Source: Ichthyophthirius multifiliis
Taxonomy: Eukaryota; Ciliophora; Oligohymenophorea; Hymenostomatida
DNA: 40,324 nt
Assembly: GCF_000220395.1 (NCBI RefSeq)
Contig: NW_004086299.1
Span: forward strand, 1 to 40,324
Direction: 5' to 3'
Program-made: the position numbers and the translations under genes
Shown: positions 1-12,473 of the stretch, piece after piece
Layout of the letters: each line of letters starts with the position of its first letter
How positions within the stretch are numbered: the first letter of the stretch is position 1
Notes under the pieces: model-generated
Databases searched by the model: none
What the model was told of the DNA's origin: nothing
Seen by the model: the letters and a program-made list of their open reading frames with translations, nothing else

Positions 1-282
1 ATATATATATAAATAAATAATATATATATATATATTTATATTTATATATATATATATATATTTTTTTTGAAATTAAATTATAGTTATTTATATAGAACAT
101 TTATAATAAATAGGTTTTTGTATTATTTATTTTTTTCTTTTATAAATAAAAATAGATTATTATCATATATTTTTTTTTTAATCATATAAACAAAAAATCA
201 CAAAAAATCATAAAAAATCTAAAATATAATATTTAAAATAAAATATTAAAAAATAAAAAATTGTTAATTTAAAAATAAAAAA
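1..282. other. AT-rich spacer, 5' flank of the Sec7 gene
   Basis: Almost pure A/T, beginning with alternating AT/TA tracts. I see no coding signal on either strand. It presumably holds the promoter and 5' UTR of the downstream Sec7 gene, whose ATG lies in an A-rich context typical of ciliates. No specific promoter element can be named. Confidence 0.6.
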
Positions 283-3200
283 ATGGATAAATCAGAAATA
301 TTATATAAAAATTTATTAATAGAATTTTAAAAAAAAATAATATAAAAATTTCCAAATTTAAAAAAAAATGAAAACTTAAACAAAATTATTTCCAAAAGCA
401 ATCTTATATAACTTTTCAAAGAATTATTAGACAAAAAATTAATATAATTGTCTGAAATTTGTTTATAATATATTGATGTAATTTAAATAGATCTTTTATT
501 TATAAAATATTTTTTATTAAATTATAGAAATTTTTAAAAAATAAATATATTCCAGTACAAGAAATAATAAATTAAAAAACTTAATTAGATATTATTATAG
601 AATTAATAATGGAATAAGTAGGTTATAAGGAAGCAGAAATATAATTTTTAATACTAAAAAATATATAAACAATAGAAAATTGTAATGAATGTGCACTTTG
701 TGGGTTTTCTTATAAAACTTATTAATATTTATATATATAAATATAAAATAATATATATTTAATATTTTTTTTATATATATATATTAAAAAATAGTGATAA
801 TATCGAATATATTATAAAACTTTTAATCAACATATATTCTCAAACTAATCCTTAAATATAAAAAATTAATAAAAATTTAATGAATATTTAAGAATCTTCT
901 TTATAGAAAATGTGCAAACATATTTTATCTAATTTAACCTTTAAAACATTTTAAAAGTCTGAATTTTTTACTTCTTTATTAAAGGAAAATATATTAAATT
1001 TTTGCATAAAAAGATGTTTATTTCAATCTCCAGAAGGAAATTTTATTATGGGTAAATAAAATAATGATACAAATAAACAAATTTAATATTTTCCTTTAAG
1101 CTTCCCATAAAACAATTATACATTATTATTAAATTAATACTGTAAACAAACCCTTACTAATATAATTGATTAAGTTTAATTTTATATTGAAAGAAAAAAT
1201 GTTTAGGAAAAACCACCTTTACTTTTAGTACCGCCTATTCATGAAGATAATAATGCTTTATATTGTAATGCTTTATATATAGAAATTAATAATGAAAAGA
1301 ATTAAATTTCTGGAAAATATGGATGGTTATTATTATATTAAATATATAGTATTTTTTTAAAATTATATTAAAGGTGTTTCATGTGTAGAAAAACATCATA
1401 AAAATATTGTAAAGAAAATAGGATACCTTTGTGTTCAAAAGAATGTAAAGAAACACATAATTAATTATTATAAAAGATATTAAAAATGGAATAAAATAAA
1501 AATAAAATTATAAAAAATAATTAATATAAGGAAGACTCATTAAATATATTTAAAATATTATGTATATTATAAAAACGAAATGTGTAAAAGTAAAATATTA
1601 TAAAAATATAATAAAAATAATAATATATATATATATAAATTTATATATATATATATTTTAGTTTAAATTTCTAATAAAATCCATAAATTATTAAAATTAA
1701 AATTATTTGTTAAGAATAATTATATTCCATTTTTTAAAATTCAGGAATAGTTTTTTTATCTTAATTTCAATTGATTATAAAAGATTATTTAATTGATATT
1801 TTATTATAGAATATATAAAGTTATGAAAAATAAATATGTGAAATTTCTTTAAAAATTCTGATATTAATTTTTAATGATTTTAGGGACAATTTAAAAGAAG
1901 AAATCTATGTAATAATTTTTATATAAAATAATTGTAATATATAAATATAATATTTTTTTAAAGTTTATTTTAAACTATTATTTAATAAAAATATTCGAAA
2001 AAGAAACCACAAATACATAATTAAAAATTCTAATATTAAATTTCTTTTGTGAAATTTTCAAAATCCCTCGACTTATACCTGAATTATATATAAATTTTGA
2101 TTTAAATACTTCCTATGAAAATGTTTGTGAGAAACTGATTCTTTTTCTTTCTAAAATAGCACAAGGGAAATATTCATAACCAGAATTTGATTACCTAATA
2201 TTATCATTAGAAGCACATTATTTATAAAAAACTGCTTTTCTATCTTTAAGTTATATGATTTAAAAATAATTCGAATATTTACAATTGTAAATGTAAAATT
2301 TTTAAAATCATTAAGACATTTTTATTGAAAAAAACGAAATTATTTTAAAGGAAAATCTTAAATAAAAAATCGAAAATTTTTCTTTAATTTAAAATTTTTA
2401 CCAAAATTAAAATAATTAAAATATAAACCAAAATTTAGAAAAGTTTTTATTTTTTTAAAAACATCATATAAAAAAGTAATTTTTAACTGATTTTTTTACT
2501 AAAAATAATCCATAAATTTTCCTTAATTTTCTCTATTTTTTTGATTTTTCTAAAACTGATATATATTTAGCCTTAAAAACTCTCTTTTTTTACATTGAAC
2601 CACTCCAAGATAGTATTAAAATGGATATTTTAATTGAAAATTTCAGCAAAGTATACTGTTAATAGAATTTTTAAGATTTTCCAAAAGAAAGTTCCGTTTT
2701 TACATTATGTTATGCAGTTTTATTACTAGAAACAAGTTTAAATTCTGAAAATAAAATGACTTTAAGTGAATTTAAGGAGCTTACAAAAGGAATAGACTAA
2801 ATAAAATAAGAAAAAATAAAAGATATATATTTAAATGTAAAAAAATGTATAGAAGATGATTTTTAGGAGGATTTTTTATTTATAAAAATTTAATAAAGGA
2901 CATAAAAAAAAGACTAAAATTTTATTTAATAATTCGGGATAAAAAATTTCTTTTTAAATAATTTCCTTGAAAAAACTTGGAGTATATTTTTTGCAACATT
3001 TTCCATTTAATTCGAAAAAAACGAAGATTTGTCGTAAATAGAATTATCTCTAAAAGGATTTTCTTAAATAATTTTTTTATTTTCATAAACTCAATAAAAT
3101 TCCCAAATAGAGCCATTTTTGTAATTTTTGTGTAAGAAATCATCAAATAATATCGAATAAATCAAAAGTACATTCAGTATTAAATATTTAATCGAAGTTT

Positions 3201-5851
3201 CCCTTTTTTCCGGAAAAGCCTTTAATAAATAATGGAAAATAGTCTTTAAAGTATTCCATAAAGTCCTTTTTTCCACTAATCCTCCTTTTTTAGATTCTGT
3301 TTTAATTTCTAAAGCCGAAATAGAATTAGGAATAGGAAAAATAATAAATAATTTACATGTTTTTAACGAACTTTAGCTTTTTAATTTTTTCGAAAGTTTA
3401 ATTTAACTATGTTAAGAGGAAGAAATAGTAGACATAAATAATAAAAACCTATTTTACTTAACCAAAATATATGAGTGTTGCATAAATGGAAATATTTTAA
3501 ATTAAATGTAGTTTTCTATATGGGAAATTATAAGTGATTTCTTGACTTTTGTGAGTATTAATTCGTCTGTATATTTTGCCTAAAATTCAATTGATTTTAT
3601 ATAAAAGATTTCCATTTAATTAATTCTAAAGGAAAATTTAAATATTAACCAAAAATAAATTTTTAAACCTTTATTAAATATATTTGAATATACAAGTTCT
3701 TAGAAAAACAATATTTATTAATAAATCTTATAGTCTATAAATGATATTGTAGTCTAAGGTTTTTAAAAAATCAATTAGGAAGGATGGAATGTTATTTTAG
3801 ATTTAATTAATTAAAGTGTTGATTATTTAAATATATTATTAGTGGTTAATAATGTATTTTTTATTATAAATAATATATTTACTAATAGTAATTTATAAGA
3901 ATTTTTAGAAAAATTAAATTAAAATAATGCCTTTTTTATCATTAAAATCTTTAATAAATTAGTTAATTGTTTTATTAATAATATAGTGTTTGATATTATA
4001 GATTATAGCTTTTTATTTATTTCTTTTTTAATTAATTCTTCATTATTTGATTTTTTCTTTTTACCGGAAAATGATAGCATTTTTATTAAGCTTTTAAAAG
4101 AATTTATTTAAAATAATATATTCAAAGAAAATAATTTGGAAGGTTTTTATATTTTAAATAAAAAAATAGAGTTCTTTTTCAATATTAATAAACTATTATG
4201 TATTTAGAAAAATAATAGTTTACTTAAAAATGTTTGGAAAATAATTTTTTTAAATATTTTAGAGGATTCTATTTAATTTTTTTAATAATAAAATGATAAT
4301 TTAAATAATAAACATATAACTAATGATATATGTGTATTTTTTTTTGAAGAAATTAATATATTTTTAAAAAAATTAAATTAAAATGATTTAAATTTATACT
4401 TAAAAGATTATTTTAATTTTGTAGAAAAGTTCTTGCATTTAAATGTTAATGTAATATTTTTTTTATCATTTTTTTTATTATTTTTTTTATCATTTTTTTT
4501 ATTATTTTTTTATATAAAATTAATTAGAATTATTCTTAAATTTTAATATAAAAAATAAAACAATTTATTATTGAAATCGAATGTAAATAAATTGATAATA
4601 ATTAGGTTGAATTATTAATTAATTTTTTTATTAAAATTATTAATATATCACTCCCTTTAGATTTATTAAAATATGAAAATGATGATTTATTTAAATTAAA
4701 TGATTATGATTTTTTCAAATAGTTTATTAATTTTAGTTTTAATTTAGATAGTTCTTAAATATAAACTTAATGTTAAATTTAAATAAATACTATAGAAACA
4801 ATTAATCTATTTTTTAATAAAAATAAATAATATATAAACTCAAATGTAATTAAAAATATTATTTATAATTAAAAAATAAATAAAAAAAAGATATTAATAG
4901 AATTACATTAAACTATAGAAAATTCATATAATTTTGCTAAAAAATTTAATAAGTAATTTAAACTAAGATATGCTCTTTATAATAATGGTTTTAAATTTTT
5001 AATATTTTTATATATATTAATTTATACTATTTTCTATATTTTTAATTGATTCAATATTTTATTTTAATCATTATTTATATTTTTAAAAAGGATTTAAAAA
5101 TAATTATAATTTTCCAAGTTTATATATATAATAAAAAAATTGTAGAAATCTTTTACTAATTATAAAATTTGAAAAGCAATAAAGAGAATAAATAAATAAT
5201 AGTAAAAATAATTAAAGTGAAGAAATATAACTAAAAAAATACATAAAGTATATATCAAATTATGTATATATTTTTTTTAAATAATTTTTATAGTTTTTGC
5301 ATTGATTGTATTAATGAATTTATTGATATTGCATAAAATATACATTAATATGAATTCTATTCAGATGATATATAAATTTTATATTAATAATAAATAGTTG
5401 AAAACTTAGAAAATTATATAATATAATAGAATTTAATAGAAAGACAAAATTAAATTATAGGTTTGATGAATACATTAAACGATTATATATTAGAAAGTTT
5501 CAATTAAATCAAAATAAATAGAGTAATAAATAATATATATATATATAAATATGTATAAATAAATAAATATATATATATATAAATAAATATATAAATTTTT
5601 TTATTTATATATACATTTATATCAATATTTTTATTTTCTAATAGTTATTAAAAAATAGCGAATAATTAATACATGAATTAATATTATTAAATAGTTATAG
5701 TTATAAAAAATATATTTTTAATGAAAAATGTGAATTCTGTAGTAATTGTTAATAATGTATCCTTAATTAAAAAATTAATTATAATTAAAAAATTGAAAAT
5801 CTTTTAATAGAATATTTTAAATTTTTATATTAATATAATTTTTAAAATTGA
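283..5851 (+). CDS. BIG-type Sec7-domain ARF guanine nucleotide exchange factor, catalytic motifs degenerate
   Basis: Read with TAA/TAG as Gln, this gives about 1,600 residues in about ten exons. Introns supported by phase: 478-527, 704-794, 1326-1373, 1909-1963, 4451-4527, 4988-5090, 5248-5293 and 5523-5644; one more lies near 1.58-1.66 kb with an uncertain donor. The N-terminal DCB-like helices are followed by a Cys-rich knuckle (about 1374-1460), then a HUS region with the BIG hallmarks NFDLN and LSKIAQG (about 2090-2170). The Sec7 domain is at about 2450-2830 (ALKTLFFYIEPLQD, YCQQN, MTLSEFKEL), with HDS-like helical repeats to the TGA at 5849. BIG proteins activate ARF GTPases at the Golgi/TGN. 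Here the glutamic finger and the second catalytic motif are altered, so activity is doubtful. The family call rests on motif order; the extreme N-terminus is least certain. Confidence 0.88.
1374..1460 (+). other. Cysteine-rich zinc-knuckle-like segment inside the Sec7 protein
   Basis: Directly after the intron at 1326-1373 the protein reads GWCFMCRKTSKKYC followed by PLCSKECKETH. The pattern C-x2-C-x7-C-x7-C-x3-C-x3-H resembles a short HIT- or MYND-type zinc finger. It lies between the DCB-like and HUS-like regions, where I know of no zinc finger in animal or yeast BIG proteins. Zinc binding is inference from spacing. Confidence 0.6.
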
Positions 5852-6020
5852 ATTTCTTATATATTTATATTTTTCTTTTTAAAAATAAAAAATTATATAT
5901 CTTTTATATTTATTAATAATATAATATATATATATTTTTATAAATATATATATATATAAATAAATATATATTTATTAATAAATAAAAAGAAAATAAATAA
6001 TTTAATTATTTTTCTATTTT
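5852..6020. other. Convergent intergenic spacer
   Basis: This is the 169-bp gap between two genes that end tail to tail, one TGA just upstream and one on the other strand just downstream. It is almost pure A/T with alternating TA tracts. The two 3' UTRs and poly(A) sites must fit or overlap here. No canonical poly(A) signal stands out because A-rich hexamers occur throughout. Confidence 0.6.
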
Positions 6021-8470
6021 TCAATCATTAAAAGATTATTCAAAAGAATCATTATTATTATTTTCTTTTTTATTTTTTATTATATTTTTAGTTGGATCAA
6101 TTTAATAATTTTTATCAAAATTATTTAATTTAGGAAATAATTCAGATTATTAACTTTCGTTTACATCTTTTCTTTTATCCTTTAAAAATAATATAGCAAA
6201 ATAAAAAAAAAAAGTTACAATTTCTAATTCTTTAACATGTTATTTTAAAATATGTTTTCCATGAATTTCTTTTGATTCTTTTACTAAATAGTCGAATTCT
6301 CTACTTTCTAAAATATTAGCCTATATAGGAATTCTATAAACTGAATGTTTAGTCATAACTTAAAATTCTTCGGTAAACTTTCCGATAATTTCAGCTGAAG
6401 CATTTATTCTAACAATAATATCTCTAGTTAATCCCATAGGAATCTAATATATATATATATATATAAATATTTAAATATATTTATATAATTATATATATTT
6501 TAAACAATATTACTGTTCCTAATTCATTTAAAAAAACTTTAATATATTATGATTAAGGTTATTTTAATACAACTCTTTAAGCCAATATATCTTCATTTTT
6601 AATAACAATTTTTGTTTAATAAATTCTATCATTTTTAAGTACACCAAAATTAACTTAACAAGGAATAATTGAAATATCTTTTTTTAACTAATCATTTAAA
6701 TCTGCTGTCAACATTAAATTTTTTCTATTTTCTAAATCATCTATATTATATTTTTTATCTAATGTTTTTGCTAATGCCTAGTGTGATCCAGTATTTCTCT
6801 ATTCATTAATACTTGGAGCTTTTAAATATAATCTATTAGCCAAAGAACTTATTTTTATTCTTTTTTCAGTTAAACTGTCTGTAAGTAAATATTTCTAATT
6901 TAATTCTGATATTGGATTACTTTTAAATAAACAAGGTATCTATAATACATATAAATGTATTAATATATATATTTATATATATATATAAATTTATATATTT
7001 ATAGATATATTATTTTATTTTATTTATATAATTATATATATATATATATAATATTTTTTATATTATTAATTATATATATATATATTTTTTTTATACTTTT
7101 TATTTTTATTCTTCTTTTCTTTCATCACCTAAAATATTATAGTCTTTAGTTTTGATTTTCCTATATCTAAGTGCTTCTCTTTCATCTTCAATGAGTCTTT
7201 TTTCTTCATCAATTTCTCTTTATGTAAATACACTAGGCTTAATGATTATATTAAAAGGTTATTTTTGACTCATATATCCTTATTAATTTCCTTCTGGTTC
7301 TAATTATACTATTGGTTGATCATTTTCTTTAAATTATGTGGCTTTTAGAGTAGTATTTTTAAAACTTTATTAATATTCATTTGCTCGACTGTTTAAATCT
7401 TCTATATCATTTCTATTTACATCTTTTAAATTAGGAGCTAATACAACTGGGAGGAATATATATTTTTCCATAGAGTTTAAGGCTTATAATCCTTCTTCTG
7501 TTTCAAAGAAATGAGTGACAAAAACATCTTTTTTTTTTTGTATTTTTAATGAAAATTCGTTTTAGAAATTATTTTCAATATTTTTTTATTTTTTAGAGAT
7601 TTTTTATATATTGGAATTTTTCTCGTTTTAAGTTTTTTATATTTCGTCTAAATTTTCGGCTTCTTTTTCCATTTTTTTTTTTTAAGAATCTTTTTCTTAT
7701 TTTTTTTTTAAATTTTTTATAAAATTATCTTTAGCTTCTTCATAATTTTCATCTAAAATACAGTTTTTTCGGAAATTTAAAATCTGTAAAGAAATACTGA
7801 TGTCTTCTTATCTTTCTACTTCGCTTTTTTAAATAATACCAAATTCATTACTCTGTTTTTGGTATTCTTTTTTCCATTAATAGAATTTTTCGATGTCTTT
7901 TTTATGTTCTTCCCTTTTTATAGAGTCGAAATTCTCGAATTTTAATAAATTTCGGAAAGTAAATACATTAGGAGAGTTCTTTTAAACTTTTTGAGTTTAT
8001 TTTTTACTAATTATATCTAAATCTTAAGGATACTATGGATCTAAATGATATATTTTCTTATCTTCTAACTATAATAAAGAAGAAATAAAAGTATATGATG
8101 TGCAATTATTTTTATTTTTTATAGAATCTTCTATCACTTTTTAACAACTTTCATTTTCTTATTTTTAATTAAAATAATTTTAAACTTGAAATTGATTTAA
8201 TAACTTTTTTTTTTTTTTTATATATATATATGTATATATAAATATATATATATATTTATATTTATATTTATATATATTTATATCAATAATAGTCTTAATA
8301 CTTCATATCCTGTATTATCATTTTAAACAACAAAAAGCCTTATATTCCATTTTTCAGTTTATGGATATATATTTTTATATTCTTCATCTATATATTCTCC
8401 ATCTTAAAAATCAGGAGTTTAAGGTCTTTCAATTTCTTAAAATTAAAAAGAGTTATTATTATTATTATTA

Positions 8471-8514
<44 letters not shown>

Positions 8515-9764
8515 AATTATCAATATTTTAATTTGAAATTATATTAGTTTCTATATCTCCATTACTTCTTAAAATAAAAGAATTACCTTAATTATCAATT
8601 GTATGTATTTATTTATCATGTAAATTAACTATATAAACACCTTATTAATTATTGTCTATATAATTATTTAATTTCTCTTAATTATCTATAACTGACAAAA
8701 ATCTAATTATACCATTGTTATAAATATTACATTGAGAACCATCATCCAAAAATATTTAATGATAATCTCTAAATATAATTATATATATATTTATAAATAT
8801 AAAAATATATACATATTTATTTATATTTTATTTATATATATAAATATAAATATTTTAATAATTTTTTACTTTATAAATATAACTTTAGTTTTATCAGGTA
8901 AATATGTTTCTAATATTTTTTCATTGTTTATATCAAATAGGACTTTAATAGTGGCGAAATCATTATGTTCTATTATAATAGTATTTTTATCTTAAGCAGT
9001 ATATATTTATGTTCCATCAAAATGTTTAGTATATACAGAACCGTCAATATATTTAATTATTAATGTTTAATCTTCTCTTATAATTATCTAAGAACCTGTA
9101 TTCGGGTCAGTTCTTTTTGCACAAGGAACTGATTCATATTATTATTCACTGTTATTTATTATGTTTCTTGCTTTTCTTAATCCCTTTTTATTAAATTAAA
9201 TATATATTAATAATTTTGAATTTAAATATTTTTTTGGACATTTATATATTTATACTTTATTATTTGTGCAAATCCATGTATTGTTTTTATTATTGAAAAA
9301 ACTAACATTTCCGTTTTAGTAAAGAATATAAATAAAACCATTTTTCATATATTTTATTACTGTTCCTTTTCCTGTTACTATTCTCTTTATTTCTCTTTTA
9401 TCTGATTATTTTGAATTATCATTTGGGTTTATATCATCATAATCTTTATATAATAATTTATTTTTATCATCCATTATTTATTAATACACATCTCCGTTTG
9501 ATAAGAATTTCACTATTAAACCATTTGATAAAGAAATATTTATTTAAGGTACATATTCTTAGTTATTCTTAAAATTTTAAAATTTTAAAAATAATAAATA
9601 ATTATATATGTATAATTACATTATTATTAGTTAATTCAACATATAACTAATTTGAATTTTCAAATTAAGCCCAGAAATTACATTACTACATTCTATTTTC
9701 TCTAATGCCAAAAACTACATTTTCTTTTATAATTTTATACCTAAAAAATATATATTTATATAAA

Positions 9765-9810
<46 letters not shown>

Positions 9811-11715
9811 TTTTAAACCTATAAAATATCTTATCTCCAACCTAGAATTTATTTCCATATATAACTGAATTATCTCCTGGGAACATATATTTGATTCTCT
9901 CATGTAGATTTCCAATAACTTCATAATCAATATTATAATATACTTCATTTTTATAGTTTACTTCATTATTTTTAAAAAATTAAATCCAATTTTCCAAATT
10001 AGGCATAACCTGCCATTCTGCATTCCATTTTTTCCTAAAAACCCTTCCTGGTGGATTTTTAAAATACAAAACAATAAATAAATTATCTTCTCTAGAATTA
10101 TATTTAGTAACCATTAAAGGTTCCTATAATAGTGCTTTTTATAAACTTTAACATAAAGTATTTTTATTAAACCTTTCTATATATATTCTATCTCCAAAAT
10201 TCCATTCCCTTTCCGGTTCTGCTTCGTTTAAAATTTCCTCGAATTTACAAATTGTTTATCTCCTTTCGAATTCAGACACATCGCAAGAAATAAAAGGATA
10301 AATAAGTGCTTTTTCAGCATTTCTTAAATCAATAGATTTTTCTGGAATTTCAGGCATATTCTATCTATCTAAGCCTGGAAAAACTAGATTTTTTAAAAGG
10401 TTTTTTTCCCTAATTTATATTTCATCTTTTTTATTTAAAGTTTAATTTTGGCTTTTTTTTTCTATTTCGTCATTTTCATCAATTATTTATTATTCCAAAA
10501 ATTCAATATTATTATTTTTATTATTAATATTATCATTATTATTATTAATATTATCTTTATTAGATTTATAATCTATTTTATTAGATAAAGTATTTAAAAT
10601 GTTTTAGACATTATCTTTTTAATTATTTTTGTTATTTAATTCTTGATTTTTCTCTTATTAAATTTGATCTAATAAGCATTCTAAAAGTATTCCCGGTCCA
10701 GTTTTTTATAAATTAACGTTTTCTAATTACATATAATAAAATTAAAAAGGTTCCACTTCAAGAGCAGGTGGTAAATCTTAATTTTTTTCCAATAATTCTT
10801 ATTATTTTTACATTAATAATAACTCCTATTATTTTCTTTCTTCTTCTAATTTTTAGTCGTCTTTTTTTCCTTTTTTATCGTCTTTTTTAGCCTCTTTTTT
10901 ACCTTATTTTTTTTCTTTTTCTTTTTGTTCTTCCAAAATTTATTATTCATACATTAATCTTTCTTAAACTTTTCTTTTCTCCTCTTCTTCCCTTTATTTC
11001 TTAGCATATTCTAAAGGACATAAAGGCAATTCTTTTTTTCCTTTAATCCATTCTTAAAACTACTAAATATCAAAAGAAAACATGCAAATTTCCTCTAAAA
11101 AATAATCCAAAAAAGACTTAAAACTCTCATCTTTCTATAAAATATCATTTTAATAAATAATTTCCTTTATAACAGAATTTCTCAAAATTTATTCTTTACC
11201 AACTTCCTTTCTAGCCTATTTATATAGATTTATATATTCTTAAACTTCATATATATACTCATAATCTTTTTCATTTAATTGCTCTTTTTATAATTTTTCA
11301 ATCATTTCTTATTCTTATCTTCGAGATTCAATTATATCTGGATCTTCTTCTTCTTATTCTTCATCTTTTTAAACTATTCCAGCTTATTCAGGTTATTATT
11401 ATTAGAATTATAATTCGATTTAAGGCCAAATTACTTTTTCTTTAGTATCGAAAATTAAATTAATTATGTTATTAGTATAAGATAATGCATGTATTTCTTC
11501 TTTAGTTTGAGGGTAGTCAAATAATAAATAAAAAACATCAATATTTTTTTTATATTCTTTTTCAAGTTCAGCTAATGGTTTTTTTTCTTCTTTTATTTCT
11601 TCTTAATGTTTTCCTTTTTTAGTTTCTTTTTTATCACCTTCTATAATTATATTAATACAAATAAATAAAAATAGATATAAATAATAAAATATATATATAT
11701 ATGTATATAAAAGTA

Positions 11716-11753
<38 letters not shown>

Positions 11754-12229
11754 TTATTTATTTATTTATTTATTTTTTACTTTTTTTTTAATCTACTTTT
11801 TTATCTTCATTAGCCTCATTTAATGCGTCTATATTTAATTTTTTTATCTATATTTTTTATATTTATTTTTGAATGTTTTTTGTATTTTACTTTTCTTCCT
11901 TTAATATCTAAATCATATTTAAGAGCATTAAAAGCTTCTGCGAGAACTTTTGGTGTTAATTCTAAATTAGTAGATTCTAAGAATTTCGTATCTTTTTTTT
12001 ATTTCTCATTTAAAGTATTTGGATCTGTATATAAGCCTTTTTCTTTAGCAAATTCAATTATTTCTTCACGCGTTATATTTCTTTAAAATGATTTAGGTTG
12101 TGTTAATAAATTATTTATTAATATTTGCATTCTTTCTTTTTTGCCTTAAAATTTAATCATGCAATTTAATGATTACCAAGGAGGTAGTGTTTATAAATCG
12201 ATTTCTTCTTCTTTTTTTTTAGGGCCCAT
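6021..12229 (-). CDS. SPAG17: SPAG17/PF6 central-pair (C1a projection) protein
   Basis: Starts MGPKKKEEEIDLQTLPPWQ and ends NNNNDSFEQSFND before TGA (rc of 6021-6023); roughly 1,800 residues. SPAG17, PF6 in Chlamydomonas, is a large scaffold of the C1a projection of the ciliary central apparatus and is needed for normal beating. The N-terminal third carries long acidic/Lys-rich helices. The middle (about 8.6-9.55 kb) has repeated beta-type segments such as GTVIKYMKNGFIYILYQNG and IEHNDFATIKV, the diagnostic SPAG17 pattern. The C-terminus (about 6.25-6.75 kb) is an MSP/ASH-like domain (VNFGVLKNDRIYQTKI, GLTRDIIVRINASAEIIG). Introns include 11848-11890 and 11641-11780, with others at the TA-rich tracts near 9.78, 8.24, 7.0 and 6.47 kb. 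A poly-Asn run lies near 8.46-8.51 kb. Confidence 0.9.
8455..8511 (-). repeat. ATT trinucleotide tract encoding poly-Asn in SPAG17
   Basis: A nearly perfect ATT/AAT microsatellite inside the coding sequence. In the gene frame it is read as a run of Asn (AAT) with one interruption. Homopolymeric Asn tracts are common in very AT-rich protist genomes and usually mark disordered linkers. Confidence 0.8.
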
Positions 12230-12407
12230 ATTTTAATATATAAATATTTTATTTAAAAGAGATTTTTTTTCTTTTTATTTTTTAAAAAATAAAAAAAATA
12301 TATTTTATATAACTGTAAAATAAATAAATCAAAAAAAAACAAAATATATTTAAAAAAAATAAAATAAAAAATGAATGAATAAACCAAAAAAGTAATAGTA
12401 ATATTTA

Positions 12408-12466
<59 letters not shown>

Positions 12467-12473
12467 TTTAATA
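12230..12473. other. Intergenic spacer with long (AT)n tract
   Basis: Spacer between the SPAG17 start and the stop of the next minus-strand gene. It holds the A-rich 5' flank of SPAG17 and a pure alternating AT tract of about 50 bp at 12410-12461. No coding potential or RNA gene recognised. Confidence 0.65.

Noticed and set aside
1-60. Telomeric end of a macronuclear chromosome
   Set aside because: The start is alternating AT/TA, with no C4A2 or G4T2 repeats; the far end of the window also lacks them.
2922-3276. Minus-strand standard-code ORFs
   Set aside because: They are shadows of the Sec7-protein exon after its Sec7 domain, which reads continuously on the plus strand with family-like sequence.
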